Origin: Denitrobaculum sp965232285
GTDB lineage: Bacteria > Pseudomonadota > Alphaproteobacteria > Kiloniellales > Kiloniellaceae
DNA length: 64,000 bases
Reading direction: 5' to 3'
Assembly (NCBI GenBank): GCA_965232285.1
Contig: CBDDPL010000004.1
Coordinates: 5,518,001 to 5,582,000 of the forward strand
A model generated the notes under the pieces. That model made no database searches. It had not been told where the DNA came from and saw nothing but the letters and a program-made list of their open reading frames with translations. Position numbers and translations under genes: made by a program. Position 1 is the stretch's first letter. Each line of letters begins with the position of its first letter. Shown here piece after piece: positions 16,710-27,895 of the stretch.

Positions 16710-18093
16710 ATGGCCCCTGACTTGGCCCCGGACATTCTGCAGGAATCGATCCCGACGGACTCGGTCCGAAGGGACACGCTTCGTGACGCAACGCGTGCTG
16801 TGCAGGCTCTTGATGCGGTTGATGCCGGTAGCCGGGCGATGGATGCCATGACCGCCGCGCAGAGCCTTTGGCTTTCCCGGCTGACGCTGACCGGCTTTCG
16901 CAGTTACCAGGCTGTCAGCCTGGAGGTGGCGCCGCGGCCGGTGGTCCTGACCGGTGCGAACGGTGCCGGAAAGACAAATCTGCTGGAAGCGATCTCCTTT
17001 CTTTCGCCGGGCCGCGGCCTGCGCGCGGCGAAGCTGACCGAGATCGCCCGCCGGCAGCCCGGACAGCAGACGACTCAACAGCCGGTCTCCGTGATCGCCG
17101 GCGACCAGGAAGCCGCAGGCGCGGCAAACTGGGCCGTTGCCGCCGAGGTCGAGACACCCGATGGGCCGCGCGCCGTCGGGACGGGACGGGATGCGAGTGC
17201 AGGCAATGGCGCTACGGCGCGGGAACGGCGCCTGATCAAGATCGACGGGGAGTTCGTGCGCGGCCAGCAGGCGCTCGGCGAGATCCTGGCCGTGGTCTGG
17301 CTGACGCCACAGATGGACGGTCTCTTCCGCGAGTCCGCCTCTGGCCGGCGGCGCTTTCTCGACCGGCTGACCTATGGTTTTGATCCGGAACACGCGGGCC
17401 GGATCTCCGCTTACGAGCATGCCATGCGCGAGCGCTCCCGCCTGCTGAAGAGCGGGCGCGCCGACGCCACCTGGCTGGCGTCGCTGGAAGACACCATGGC
17501 CCGCTACGGCGTGGCCATCGCGGCGGCGCGCCGGGCCTTTCTGGAGCGCCTGTCCCGCTCAGGGGCGGCGGCTGTCAGTGCCTTCCCTCAGGCGCGCCTG
17601 GCTCTTGCCGGCGATCTGGAAGCCCAACTGGAAGGTCAGCCGGCGCTTGCCGTCGAAGATTCTCTGCGGGATCTTCTGGCCGCCGGCCGGGGACGGGACG
17701 CGGAGATCGGCGGGGCCTCGGTCGGGCCGCACCGTAGCGACCTGGTGGTGCATCACGTCGACAAGGATATGCCGGCGGCGCTCTGCTCTACAGGTGAACA
17801 GAAAGCGCTGCTGATCTCCATGGTTCTGGCGCATGCGCGGCTGGTGACTCTGGACCGCGGCGCACCGCCGCTGCTGCTGCTGGACGAGGTGGCGGCGCAT
17901 CTGGATGCCCCGCGGCGCGCGGCCCTCTACGATGAAATTTTGGCGCTGGGCGCACAGGCCTGGCTCACGGGAACCGAAAGTTCGGTCTTCCTGGAGCTGG
18001 CCGACCAGGCCCAGTTTTTTTCCGTCCAGGATGGCGGGGTCACGCCTTGTGATGCGCCCCGAAGCCAGGATGAAGCAACGAAAGCTGAGAGAT

Positions 18094-18104
<11 letters not shown>
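16710..18104 (+). CDS. recF: DNA replication and repair protein RecF
   Basis: SMC-like ATPase that loads RecA at gaps with RecO and RecR. It contains LTLTGFRSYQ followed by Walker A GANGAGKTNLLEAIS, the segment SGRRRFLDRL, the ABC signature-like STGEQKALLISM, and Walker B LLLLDEVAAHLD. The start is uncertain: ATG at 16710 has AAGGA five bases upstream, but the conserved fold only begins near residue 50; ATGs at 16683, 16839 and 16848 are in frame. An insertion of about 30 residues rich in Gln, Ala and Gly lies after the first conserved block (RRQPGQQTTQQP onward). With this start the product is 464 residues, clearly longer than the usual 360-390. It overlaps gyrB by 11 bases. Confidence 0.92.
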
Positions 18105-20535
<2,431 letters not shown>

Positions 20536-20726
20536 CGTTGGGGAGACGGGGCGTCGGGTCAGGGACCAGTCTGGGGAACCCCGTTCAGGGCGTGAACGTG
20601 GGTGATCACAAACAGATTGTTTTTGCCACTTGGTTCAACTTATCGTAGACCAATGCTGGACACTGTTATGTTGATCGGTGTTACAGATTTGGAAAGTACG
20701 GAAAGCAAAGGGAACGGCGAAAGACG

Positions 20727-21098
20727 ATGGCAAGTGAAAAGGATGCACATATCGGCAGACGACTCTTGCAGGCCCGCGTTTCGCAAGGCTTGAGTCAGGA
20801 TGACCTCGGTTCCATGGTGGGGGTGAGCTTTCAGCAGATTCAAAAGTACGAGAAGGGACTGAACAGGATCGGCAGTGGCCGGCTCTGGGACCTCAGCGTA
20901 GCGCTGAACGTTCCGATCGTGTATTTTTTCGAAGGGCTCGCAGATAAAGGTAAAACGGCGACTTCGGCTTCCGAGCTGGCGGACACCAGGGTGACGCACA
21001 GCATGGTCGAGGTGGCCCGGGCGTTCGGCGCCATCGAAGACAGCAACGTGAAGTCCTCATTCTTGCGATTGCTGAAGGCAACCAGCGGAAAAGTGTGA
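20727..21098 (+). CDS. XRE-family (Cro/cI-like) transcriptional regulator
   Basis: A 123-residue protein whose first 75 residues form an HTH_3 domain: GRRLLQARVSQGLSQDDLG followed by VSFQQIQKYEKGLNRI and a helix LWDLSVALNVPIVYFFEGL. The C-terminal 50 residues form a helical tail ending in LRLLKATSGKV. This architecture occurs in small housekeeping regulators of alphaproteobacteria that follow gyrB or sit near quorum or cell-cycle genes. The ATG at 20727 lies about 190 bases after gyrB. The following gene (21160) is on the same strand 60 bases away and could be cotranscribed. Targets are unknown. Confidence 0.85.
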   Translation: MASEKDAHIGRRLLQARVSQGLSQDDLGSMVGVSFQQIQKYEKGLNRIGSGRLWDLSVALNVPIVYFFEGLADKGKTATSASELADTRVTHSMVEVARAFGAIEDSNVKSSFLRLLKATSGKV

Positions 21099-21159
21099 CG
21101 CAGTCTTCGCTCTTGATTGCTCCGTCGTTCAAGATGACGGTTGAGCATGGGATAGCGTT

Positions 21160-22065
21160 ATGTTTGGAGACTGGTGGATAGATGATATGGGTAAGTGGCG
21201 GGCGGCTGAGCTGCCCGGCACGGCGGCGGAGTCTGCCGTTCCCATCGGTCCCGATCTCCGCGAGCAACAGACAGCCTACCGGCAACTCGGCCTGATCAAG
21301 GCCTCTCTGACACCGACGACGATCACCTTCCGCTGGGACATCTGGCACGCGGCGCCGGAAGCGGTCGATTCCATGATCGAGTTTCTGGAAGTCGACAAGC
21401 AGCCACGGCGCATTGTGCTCGATTTCTTCTTTGGCGGTTGGGCAACTGAAACTTTTTACGTTGCTGGAGATGCCGTTGCGCGGATCAGGCAAGCAGATCT
21501 CTATCGATCGGTCGAGTTGATTGATACGGTCTTTGTTGAAGAACAGGATCTTGAATCCGTCGGGACGAGCAGCGAAGTCATACGCCGGGGTTTCGAGTAT
21601 TTCGAGAGGGCAGGTCATCTTTTCGAAATCGCAGACGAAAAGACCTTTAAATCTCTCTATTCAAAGGCATTAGTCTACACCACCGCGGAAACCGACGCCG
21701 GGTTTCTTAGGCTCCACGTCGGAGAAAATGCCGCTTTTGCAAGGGTTACCAACGCGCGCCCGACGCAGCTCGCTAAGCCCAAGTCAGGTGTCGAGTTCCA
21801 TCCCTGCGACCGTTACAGCAAGCAGATCTCGGCGGCCTATTCCGAGGTTCTCAATAAGAGAGAACCTCGGCTTCATCATGTCCGCGCCTTGTTCAGGAAA
21901 GAAGGCCAAGACCCAATGTGGGTGCCGTATCAGCGGCTATTGCTGCCGAGTACGCTTTCCGACGGGACACCGGTATTTGTCTGTCTTTCAGACATTACGG
22001 AAGATGTCAGTATCCCATTCCTACAGCCATATCGACACGCTCCTCATGGTGCGTCAAAGATATAA
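21160..22065 (+). CDS. Unrecognised protein with PAS-like C-terminal region
   Basis: A 301-residue soluble protein with no signal peptide or membrane segment. Residues about 40-75 contain LGLIKASLTPTTITFRWDIW, and the middle is helical. The C-terminal third (about 215-285) has the order helix-strand-strand typical of a PAS fold: DRYSKQISAAYSEVL, then HHVRALFRKE, then a strand pair VPYQRLLLPSTL and PVFVCLSDITED. This resembles the alphaproteobacterial PAS_5-type domain, but the match is weak and made by eye. Base composition is lower in GC than the flanking housekeeping genes. Its last 59 bases overlap the 3' end of the GNAT-like gene on the other strand. No function is assigned. Confidence 0.6.
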   Translation: MFGDWWIDDMGKWRAAELPGTAAESAVPIGPDLREQQTAYRQLGLIKASLTPTTITFRWDIWHAAPEAVDSMIEFLEVDKQPRRIVLDFFFGGWATETFYVAGDAVARIRQADLYRSVELIDTVFVEEQDLESVGTSSEVIRRGFEYFERAGHLFEIADEKTFKSLYSKALVYTTAETDAGFLRLHVGENAAFARVTNARPTQLAKPKSGVEFHPCDRYSKQISAAYSEVLNKREPRLHHVRALFRKEGQDPMWVPYQRLLLPSTLSDGTPVFVCLSDITEDVSIPFLQPYRHAPHGASKI

Positions 22066-22735
22066 GATCAGGCTGGGAGCTCCACATAATCCAAGAGTCG
22101 ATCGGGCGATGAAACTTGCTCTCGGCGAGGTAAGCGCCCTTAGGAGCGACGTTCTTGTAGCCATACTTTTGAGGTATGCCTCTCTCCACCAGCCAGGAAT
22201 GGCCAAAGCCCCAGATGTAGTCCGGGGACCACTTTGCAAGCGCCAGAGCCAGGATGAGGCGTGGAAGGCTGGAGGACAGACCTTGCCCCCGGTATCCGTT
22301 GGCGCCGCCTCGCAACCAGATTTCTCCGTGATAACAGACCTTTCCGGTGATCTCTTTGGCGGCTGGAGCCTGGCAGAACTTTAGATCCTCCAGTTGCTCG
22401 TGCATTTCAGCGGTAACGTAGTGCTCCGTCAAAGAGTCGATTTGGTCCGCAAGGCTTGAGTCGGACAGGTCGTAACATCTGGCTGCCTGAACATGGATGA
22501 CCTCGCCCCGGGCATTGGTTCCTTCAATCCAAAAAGCATTTTCAGGACCGATATCTGATAATTCCGGGTTGAAGAAGGTGATCGGTACAGGTTTTCCTGG
22601 CAGCCCCTTACACAACTCCCAGAGGTGATCAAAGTCTGTCCGTACCGACAGCTTTATCCCCTTGGATTTAGCGAGGGAATCGATCTCTGAGATGTAACGG
22701 GATATCTGCAGAAAGTCCGGAGTATGTTGGGTCAT
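22007..22735 (-). CDS. Putative GNAT-like acyltransferase
   Basis: A 242-residue soluble protein. Residues about 145-165 read GGANGYRGQGLSSSLPRLI, which fits the acetyl-CoA pyrophosphate loop of the GNAT fold (R-x-x-G-x-G/A followed by a helix), preceded by a strand GKVCYHGEIWLR and followed by GFGHSWLVERGIPQKYGYKNV, where the Y-G-Y fits the end of a GNAT core. The N-terminal 140 residues show no family I recognise. Acyl substrate and partner are unknown; LuxI-type and N-end aminoacyl transferases also use GNAT folds, so several roles remain open. It is convergent with and overlaps the PAS-like gene by 59 bases and is transcribed away from the PBP gene. Confidence 0.5.
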   Translation of the reverse strand: MTQHTPDFLQISRYISEIDSLAKSKGIKLSVRTDFDHLWELCKGLPGKPVPITFFNPELSDIGPENAFWIEGTNARGEVIHVQAARCYDLSDSSLADQIDSLTEHYVTAEMHEQLEDLKFCQAPAAKEITGKVCYHGEIWLRGGANGYRGQGLSSSLPRLILALALAKWSPDYIWGFGHSWLVERGIPQKYGYKNVAPKGAYLAESKFHRPIDSWIMWSSQPDLISLTHHEERVDMAVGMGY

Positions 22736-23069
22736 TTTTCATCCTTTTCTACTAAAAATCGATATATCACCGGCTACAATGCCTCGTTTAGGTGGTGCAT
22801 AATCGATCAATTGGGCAAACATTCCTTTAATGTTCGGGTAACGATTTTCTCTTCAGGAAGCTTGGCGGAGGCCGCGCCCGAACGGGGAACAAACCATTTG
22901 TAAGCCAACGTGTTGGGTGGTGGTTAGCCATAAAACGGCCATAGTTTCGGGCTTCAAGGACTGCGTAGGAGTGCAGTTTCCCGCCTGTTAAAACTGCGGG
23001 CCTGGAAAATGGACTTGCGGGGTTCGGGATCGCTGGCGGCGACGGCAGCGATGCATTAAAAGCGGCGTC
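22736..23069. other. Intergenic region upstream of the PBP gene
   Basis: A 334-base gap between the divergent GNAT-like and PBP genes. The part next to the GNAT gene is AT-rich (23 G or C in the 60 bases 22741-22800) and repeats ATCGAT twice (near 22757 and 22802), suggesting promoter sequence for the minus-strand gene. CCCGC...GCGGG (about 22980-23000) is a weak hairpin. No small gene with family support was found. Confidence 0.3.
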
Positions 23070-25169
23070 ATGGCGCGAGGAAGCAAGAAAAGCGTGACAA
23101 AACCCAAAAGCGGCGCAAAGAGCGGCGCCAAGAAGGCTGCCGCCAAGAAATCTGCGCGAAGCGGCAAGGCTGGCGGTAAGGCAGCGCCGCGGCGCAAGAC
23201 AGGTCGGCACTGGGGTCTGCGGCTTGCCTCCTGGAGCCTGGTGATCGCGATCTGGGCGGGGGTGGCTCTGACCGCTCTGGTCGGCTGGTACGCCTATGAC
23301 CTGCCGGATGTGGATTCCATCGAGGAGATGACCCGCCGTCCCTCGATCCGCCTTGTTTCGGCAGATGGCGTGCAGCTTGCTTCTTACGGTGACTTCTACG
23401 GTGAACCCATTACCGTCGATGATCTGCCGCCACACCTGCCGCAGGCGATCCTCGCGATCGAAGATCGCCGCTTCTATGATCACTTCGGCCTGGATGTCTG
23501 GGGCATTGCGCGCGCGATGGTCGCCAACATACAGCGTGGCCGGTTTGTCCAGGGCGGCTCCACGGTGACGCAACAACTGGCCAAGAACCTCTTCCTGTCG
23601 CCGGATCGGACCTTGAAGCGCAAGATTCAGGAGGCGCTGCTGGCTATTCGGCTGGAACAGCGTTTCACCAAGGACCAGATCCTCTCGCTCTATATGAACC
23701 GTGTCTTTCTTGGCACGGGCAGTTATGGCTTCGATGCCGCTGCCCGGCAGTACTTCGGCAAGCCGGCCAGCAATGTCACGCTCTATGAAGCGGCCCTTTT
23801 GGCCGGGCTGTTGAAAGCCCCGTCCCGCTATAATCCGGCGCGCGATTCCGCAAGAGCCGACAGCCGGACAGCGCTAGTCCTCGGAGCTATGGTCGAGGCA
23901 GGCTTTGTTTCTGACGCAGAGGCCAAGGAGGCCTTGCGGATCAAGGCGCGGGGGCGCCCGCGCGCTGGCCGTCAGGCCCGTTACTTCGCCGACTGGATCA
24001 TGCGCCAGGTCAAAGAACGTGTGGGCGTAGTGGACGATGATCTGACGATTATCACAACCCTCAATATGCATACGCAAAAGACGGCGGAGCAGGAGCTGCG
24101 AAAGCTGTTGGATGAGGAGGGTAAGGCGGGTGCTGTGAGCCAGGGGGCGGTCGTGGCCTTGTCGCCCGAAGGCGCCATCCGCGCCATGGTTGGCGGTCGA
24201 AACTACATTTCGAGCCAGTTCAACCGTTCGACCCAGGCTTTGCGGCAGCCGGGCTCGGCCTTTAAACCCTTCGTTTTCCTGGCCGGTCTGGAACATGGTT
24301 TCACTCCCGACAGCCGGATGAATGATGCGCCGCTCCGTGTCGAGGGTTGGGCGCCGCGAAACTATGGCGGCCGATACTACGGTGATGTCACCCTGCGCGA
24401 AGCAATGGCCCGCTCAATGAACTCGGTCGCCGTTCAGGTTTCAGAGCGAAGCGGGCGCGAAAACGTGGCCGAAGTTGCACGCCGACTGGGAATTTCCTCA
24501 AAGCTTGATACCTCCGCGAGCATCGCTCTTGGTACGTCGGAAGTCACCTTGTTGGATCTGACCGGTGCCTATGCGACCTTCGCCAACGGCGGCCGCGGGG
24601 TCTGGCCCTTCGGGATCGAAGAGGTGCGCGGGCGCGGCGGCAAGTTGCTGTTCCGACGCGCTGGCGGTGGAACCGGGCAGGTCATTGCCAGAGAGCGGCT
24701 GCTGATGATGAACGACATGCTGTCGTCGGTGGTCTCCTGGGGCACGGGAAAAGCCGCGAAGATTGACCGGCGGGCGGCTGGCAAGACCGGCACCAGCCAG
24801 GATTTTCGTGACGCCTGGTTTGTAGGTTATACAGGCGAGCTGGTCGCGGGAATCTGGTTGGGCAACGATAACGGTGCGCCCATGAACAAGGTCACCGGCG
24901 GAAGCCTCCCGGCGAAGCTTTGGCAGCGGATTGCGTCGAGGGCGCTGGAGGGGGTTTCGCCGCAGGCACTGCCGGGTGTGGGGCCTGCCACGGCACCGGC
25001 GGATACTGTCGCGGTTGCTGGACAGTTGGAAGAGGCAACCGAAACTACTGAGACGAAGGAGGACGGCGGTTTCATCGGTCGGATCTTACGGAATCTTGGG
25101 GTTTCGCCGTCTGATCGACCGCGGGAGCGGCCGAAATGGGAGCCTTTCAAGAACGACCGGGATCGCTAA
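23070..25169 (+). CDS. Class A penicillin-binding protein (bifunctional transglycosylase/transpeptidase)
   Basis: Polymerises and crosslinks peptidoglycan in the periplasm while anchored in the inner membrane. The 699-residue protein starts with a very Lys/Ala/Gly-rich cytoplasmic tail (about residues 1-48), one membrane helix (about 50-73), then the GT51 transglycosylase domain with the catalytic Glu in AIEDRRFYDHFG and GGSTVTQQLAKNLF. The transpeptidase domain has the serine motif SAFK (about 395), SMN (about 449) and KTGTS (about 572), so both activities look intact. It belongs to the PBP1A/PbpC-like family but is shorter than E. coli PBP1A. Its 3' end overlaps the convergent efflux gene by 23 bases. 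Confidence 0.93.
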   Translation: MARGSKKSVTKPKSGAKSGAKKAAAKKSARSGKAGGKAAPRRKTGRHWGLRLASWSLVIAIWAGVALTALVGWYAYDLPDVDSIEEMTRRPSIRLVSADGVQLASYGDFYGEPITVDDLPPHLPQAILAIEDRRFYDHFGLDVWGIARAMVANIQRGRFVQGGSTVTQQLAKNLFLSPDRTLKRKIQEALLAIRLEQRFTKDQILSLYMNRVFLGTGSYGFDAAARQYFGKPASNVTLYEAALLAGLLKAPSRYNPARDSARADSRTALVLGAMVEAGFVSDAEAKEALRIKARGRPRAGRQARYFADWIMRQVKERVGVVDDDLTIITTLNMHTQKTAEQELRKLLDEEGKAGAVSQGAVVALSPEGAIRAMVGGRNYISSQFNRSTQALRQPGSAFKPFVFLAGLEHGFTPDSRMNDAPLRVEGWAPRNYGGRYYGDVTLREAMARSMNSVAVQVSERSGRENVAEVARRLGISSKLDTSASIALGTSEVTLLDLTGAYATFANGGRGVWPFGIEEVRGRGGKLLFRRAGGGTGQVIARERLLMMNDMLSSVVSWGTGKAAKIDRRAAGKTGTSQDFRDAWFVGYTGELVAGIWLGNDNGAPMNKVTGGSLPAKLWQRIASRALEGVSPQALPGVGPATAPADTVAVAGQLEEATETTETKEDGGFIGRILRNLGVSPSDRPRERPKWEPFKNDRDR

Positions 25170-26406
25170 CATCCATCGTGTCATCGAACTTGGTCGGCGC
25201 AACGGCGGACCTGGGCCGTACGAGCAAGATGAAGCTCAAAAGAGCTGCCAGGGCGACAACTGCAAGAGCAATCATCATTCCAAGCGCGGACTGACCCCCG
25301 CTGTGACCGACGGCGATGCCAACCGCTGCTGCAACCGACATCTGCGTAAAACCTAGAAGTGCCGATGCCGCGCCGGCCATTTTTGGATAGGGGCCCACGG
25401 CACCTGCGATCGAATTCGGCATCGTCATTCCCGTACCCATCAGGAACACCACGGTGGGTGCAACGACTGAGACGAGAGAAAATTCTCCGGCGACCGCGAG
25501 TATGAGGCCCGATAATCCACCTGCGCATTCGAACAGGGTGCCGATTAAGATCATCCGGTTTATGCCGAGACGCTGCGTGAGGCGCCCAGACGCAAATGTC
25601 CCCGCCATATAGCCGACGACAATAGCCGAGAAACACCAGCCAAACGCACTCGGCGATAGTCCTAAACCTTCGATGAGGATGAACGAAGACCCTGAAATAT
25701 ATGCAAATATGCCAGCATAAGAGAAGGTGCAGAGGAAAACGTAACCGAGATACAGCGGATCCTTTGCGAGCGATGCGTAGTTTGCCAACAGCTTTCGGGG
25801 CTTTGCTGCTGAAGGATCGGGATAAAGATTGGTTTCAGGCAAAAGAGCCCATATTCCAGCGAGCGATAAAACACCGAAAACACCAAGCGCAACAAAGTTG
25901 GCGCGCCAGCCGAAGTTGATCTCGAGATACCCGCCGATCACGGGGCCGATCGCAGGGGCCAGTGCCATGGCCAGTGCCATATAGGACAGCACCCTGGCCG
26001 AACGATCCCGGCCGAAGACGTCCCGGACCACCGCGCGCCCGACCACCGGGCCGGCGCAGGCGCCGAGTGCCTGGAAAAAGCGCGCGACAACCAGCTCCTC
26101 GATCGAGCCCGCCAGGCCGCAGGCCACGGTGGCCGCCAGGTAGATCAGCAATGCCAGCAACAGCACCGGCCGCCGGCCGTAACGGTCGGAGAGCGGACCG
26201 TAGATCAACTGGCTGACCGCGAATCCGACCAGGAAGACCGACAGCGTTAACTGGACTTCGGATGTCCCTGTGCCAAAGGCTTCGCCGATCGCCGGCAGCG
26301 AGGGCAGATAGAGATCGGTCGAGATCGGCCCCAGGGCCACGACCATCGTGAGGAAGGCGATGACGGAAAGCTGTTCCGCACGATGATGCTGCGAAGCGAC
26401 GGACAT
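25147..26406 (-). CDS. Bcr/CflA-family drug-resistance MFS transporter
   Basis: Proton-driven multidrug exporter of the inner membrane. The 419-residue protein has twelve predicted membrane segments. Family features: ISTDLYLPSLPAIGEAFG in the first helix, YGPLSDRYGRRPVLL (MFS motif A, about 68-82), ARFFQALGACAGPVVGRAVVRD (motif C region) and a second-half repeat. Base composition changes sharply inside the gene: the 5' third is very GC-rich (43 of 60 bases in 26041-26100) while the 3' part is much lower (25 of 60 in 25681-25740). That may reflect recombination with a foreign allele. The start ATG (26406) is near the family start. Confidence 0.9.
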   Translation of the reverse strand: MSVASQHHRAEQLSVIAFLTMVVALGPISTDLYLPSLPAIGEAFGTGTSEVQLTLSVFLVGFAVSQLIYGPLSDRYGRRPVLLLALLIYLAATVACGLAGSIEELVVARFFQALGACAGPVVGRAVVRDVFGRDRSARVLSYMALAMALAPAIGPVIGGYLEINFGWRANFVALGVFGVLSLAGIWALLPETNLYPDPSAAKPRKLLANYASLAKDPLYLGYVFLCTFSYAGIFAYISGSSFILIEGLGLSPSAFGWCFSAIVVGYMAGTFASGRLTQRLGINRMILIGTLFECAGGLSGLILAVAGEFSLVSVVAPTVVFLMGTGMTMPNSIAGAVGPYPKMAGAASALLGFTQMSVAAAVGIAVGHSGGQSALGMMIALAVVALAALLSFILLVRPRSAVAPTKFDDTMDVSDPGRS

Positions 26407-26576
26407 GGACCTCGTATCTCGGAGGGAGTGGACCTTTACGCGTTGACTCTATCAGCGGTTATAGTCGTTAACGCGCGGGGACGAAAGCCTTACGAGAAAG
26501 AAAGTTCTTTTTGCAACGTCTGCGGGCGATCACAACGCGATGAGCGGTCCTCATACCAAGTTGTGGAGGTGAAGTA

Positions 26577-26996
26577 ATGCCTGAGAACTGGATGTCCGCC
26601 GATGCCTTCGGACGGTCTTTGCGTGGCCTGGGCGTTAACCTGCTGGTGCCGAAGATCGCGCCGGTGCGGGACTTTGCCGTCCAGGTGCTGGAACTCGAGG
26701 CCGTCTACAGCGACCATGACTTCGCGGTGCTGCGCCACGGCGGGCATGACTGGATGCTTCACGCCGATCATAGCTATCATTCGAACCCGCTGCTGGCCAT
26801 GACCGGCGACGGCGCCCTGCGCGGAATCGGACTTGAGCTGCGGGTCTACGGCGTCGATCCGGACCAGGCGGAAGAACGGGCCCGCCGTTTAGGGCACAGC
26901 GTGATCGCGGCAACCAGCGATAAGCCTCATGGATTGCGCGAGTGCTATCTGGCGGATCCGGCCGGCTATATCTGGGTGCCCGGCATCGGAACCTGA
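26577..26996 (+). CDS. VOC (glyoxalase/bleomycin-resistance-like) family protein
   Basis: A 139-residue small enzyme or binding protein of the vicinal oxygen chelate superfamily. It shows paired beta-alpha-beta-beta-beta units: LGVNLLVPKIAPVRDFAVQVLE, DFAVLRHGGHDWMLHAD, then GLELRVYGVDPDQAEERARRLG and LRECYLADPAGYIWVPG, the last being the usual VOC ending (Y-x-x-D-P-x-G-Y-x-W). The metal ligands of glyoxalase I are not clearly conserved. The substrate is unknown. The start has GGAGGTGAAGTA just upstream, a strong ribosome site. It is convergent with the metallopeptidase gene. Confidence 0.8.
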   Translation: MPENWMSADAFGRSLRGLGVNLLVPKIAPVRDFAVQVLELEAVYSDHDFAVLRHGGHDWMLHADHSYHSNPLLAMTGDGALRGIGLELRVYGVDPDQAEERARRLGHSVIAATSDKPHGLRECYLADPAGYIWVPGIGT

Positions 26997-27050
26997 AAAC
27001 GGCGGCGAAAAGACTTTCCTTGCCTGGCCGCGCCGCGGTTATTCAGGCGT

Positions 27051-27064
27051 TGAAAACGTTTTCA
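27051..27064. promoter_or_regulatory. Perfect 14-base palindrome TGAAAACGTTTTCA
   Basis: A perfect palindrome of the kind bound by LacI/GalR-family repressors (central CG, AAAACG half-sites). It lies between two convergent genes and covers the stop codon of the metallopeptidase gene, an odd place for an operator. Its half TGAAAACGTT recurs in the ugpB upstream region (29006-29015). No LacI-type gene is in this window. Confidence 0.4.
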
Positions 27065-27769
27065 TCCATAGCGTAACAAAGAATTGCCATTTCGCCTGAG
27101 CCAGGCCTTGGCCCAACCGACGTCCGCTGTCATCTGCCGGGTCAAACGCCAGAAAGCCGGGCCATGGTTCATTTCGCGCAGATGCGCCACTTCGTGCGCC
27201 ACGACGTAATCCAGCACCGCCTCCGGTGCGAAAATCAGCCGCCAGGAAAAGTTCAGGTTGCCGCTGGAACTGCAGCTTCCCCAGCGGCTCCGGGTGTCCC
27301 GCAGCGAGATGCGGGCGATTTGCAGCTTCTGGGACTGCGCCTTTTCCCGGGCGCGAAGGGTGATTTCCCGCCGGGCTTCGGCCTTCAAAAAGTCGGTGAC
27401 CCGGCGCGGCAGATGCTCGGCGAAGCCGGACACCTGGATCGTATCGCCGTCACGCCACACCCCGCGGCGGGCGGCGGGTGCGTGACGGATGGTCAGATTT
27501 TCACCCAGCAGCGGGATTTCCGCGCCATCGCAGAAAGTCACCCGGGCCGGCTGATCGGACAGGCGTTTCAAGATCCAGCCGCGGTTCTTCTCGGCGAAGG
27601 CCAGCCCTTCCTGCAGTGCCACCCTTTCGGGGAGCACGAGCTTGACGCCGGAGCCGTCAGCAGAGATCCGCAGGGTGATCCGGCGCGCCCGCGCATGCCG
27701 GCGAACCTCCAGGGGAATCTGCCGGTCATCAAACCGCAAGATATGGGGGTCGATGACATTCTGCATCAC
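27062..27769 (-). CDS. YgjP-like (SprT-related) zinc metallopeptidase
   Basis: A 235-residue protein of the YgjP/DUF45 family. The zinc-binding HExxH is in VVAHEVAHLREMNHGPAFW (about 187-205), with the downstream His of NHGPAFW as the usual third ligand. The preceding RDTRSRWGSCSSSGNLNFSWRLI is the strongly conserved family block. The N-terminal part is beta-rich (RRHARARRITLRIS). Such proteins are assumed to be intracellular metalloproteases, but substrates are unknown. The frame has two nearby Met codons at the start (27769 and 27766). Convergent with the VOC gene. Confidence 0.88.
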   Translation of the reverse strand: MMQNVIDPHILRFDDRQIPLEVRRHARARRITLRISADGSGVKLVLPERVALQEGLAFAEKNRGWILKRLSDQPARVTFCDGAEIPLLGENLTIRHAPAARRGVWRDGDTIQVSGFAEHLPRRVTDFLKAEARREITLRAREKAQSQKLQIARISLRDTRSRWGSCSSSGNLNFSWRLIFAPEAVLDYVVAHEVAHLREMNHGPAFWRLTRQMTADVGWAKAWLRRNGNSLLRYG

Positions 27770-27895
27770 CGATTTTGTATATCGTCTGGGCCGATTCAGG
27801 GCAAGGGGCGCTTGCAGACGGGGGGCTTACCTGGGAGATGAGGCGGACCTGCCCGCAGCGGGAGGCGCGCCATGAACCTTATGTCCTGGCAAACC

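Noticed and set aside
20602..20793. Short plus-strand frame between gyrB and the XRE gene
   Set aside because: Overlaps the XRE gene in another frame and has no conserved features.
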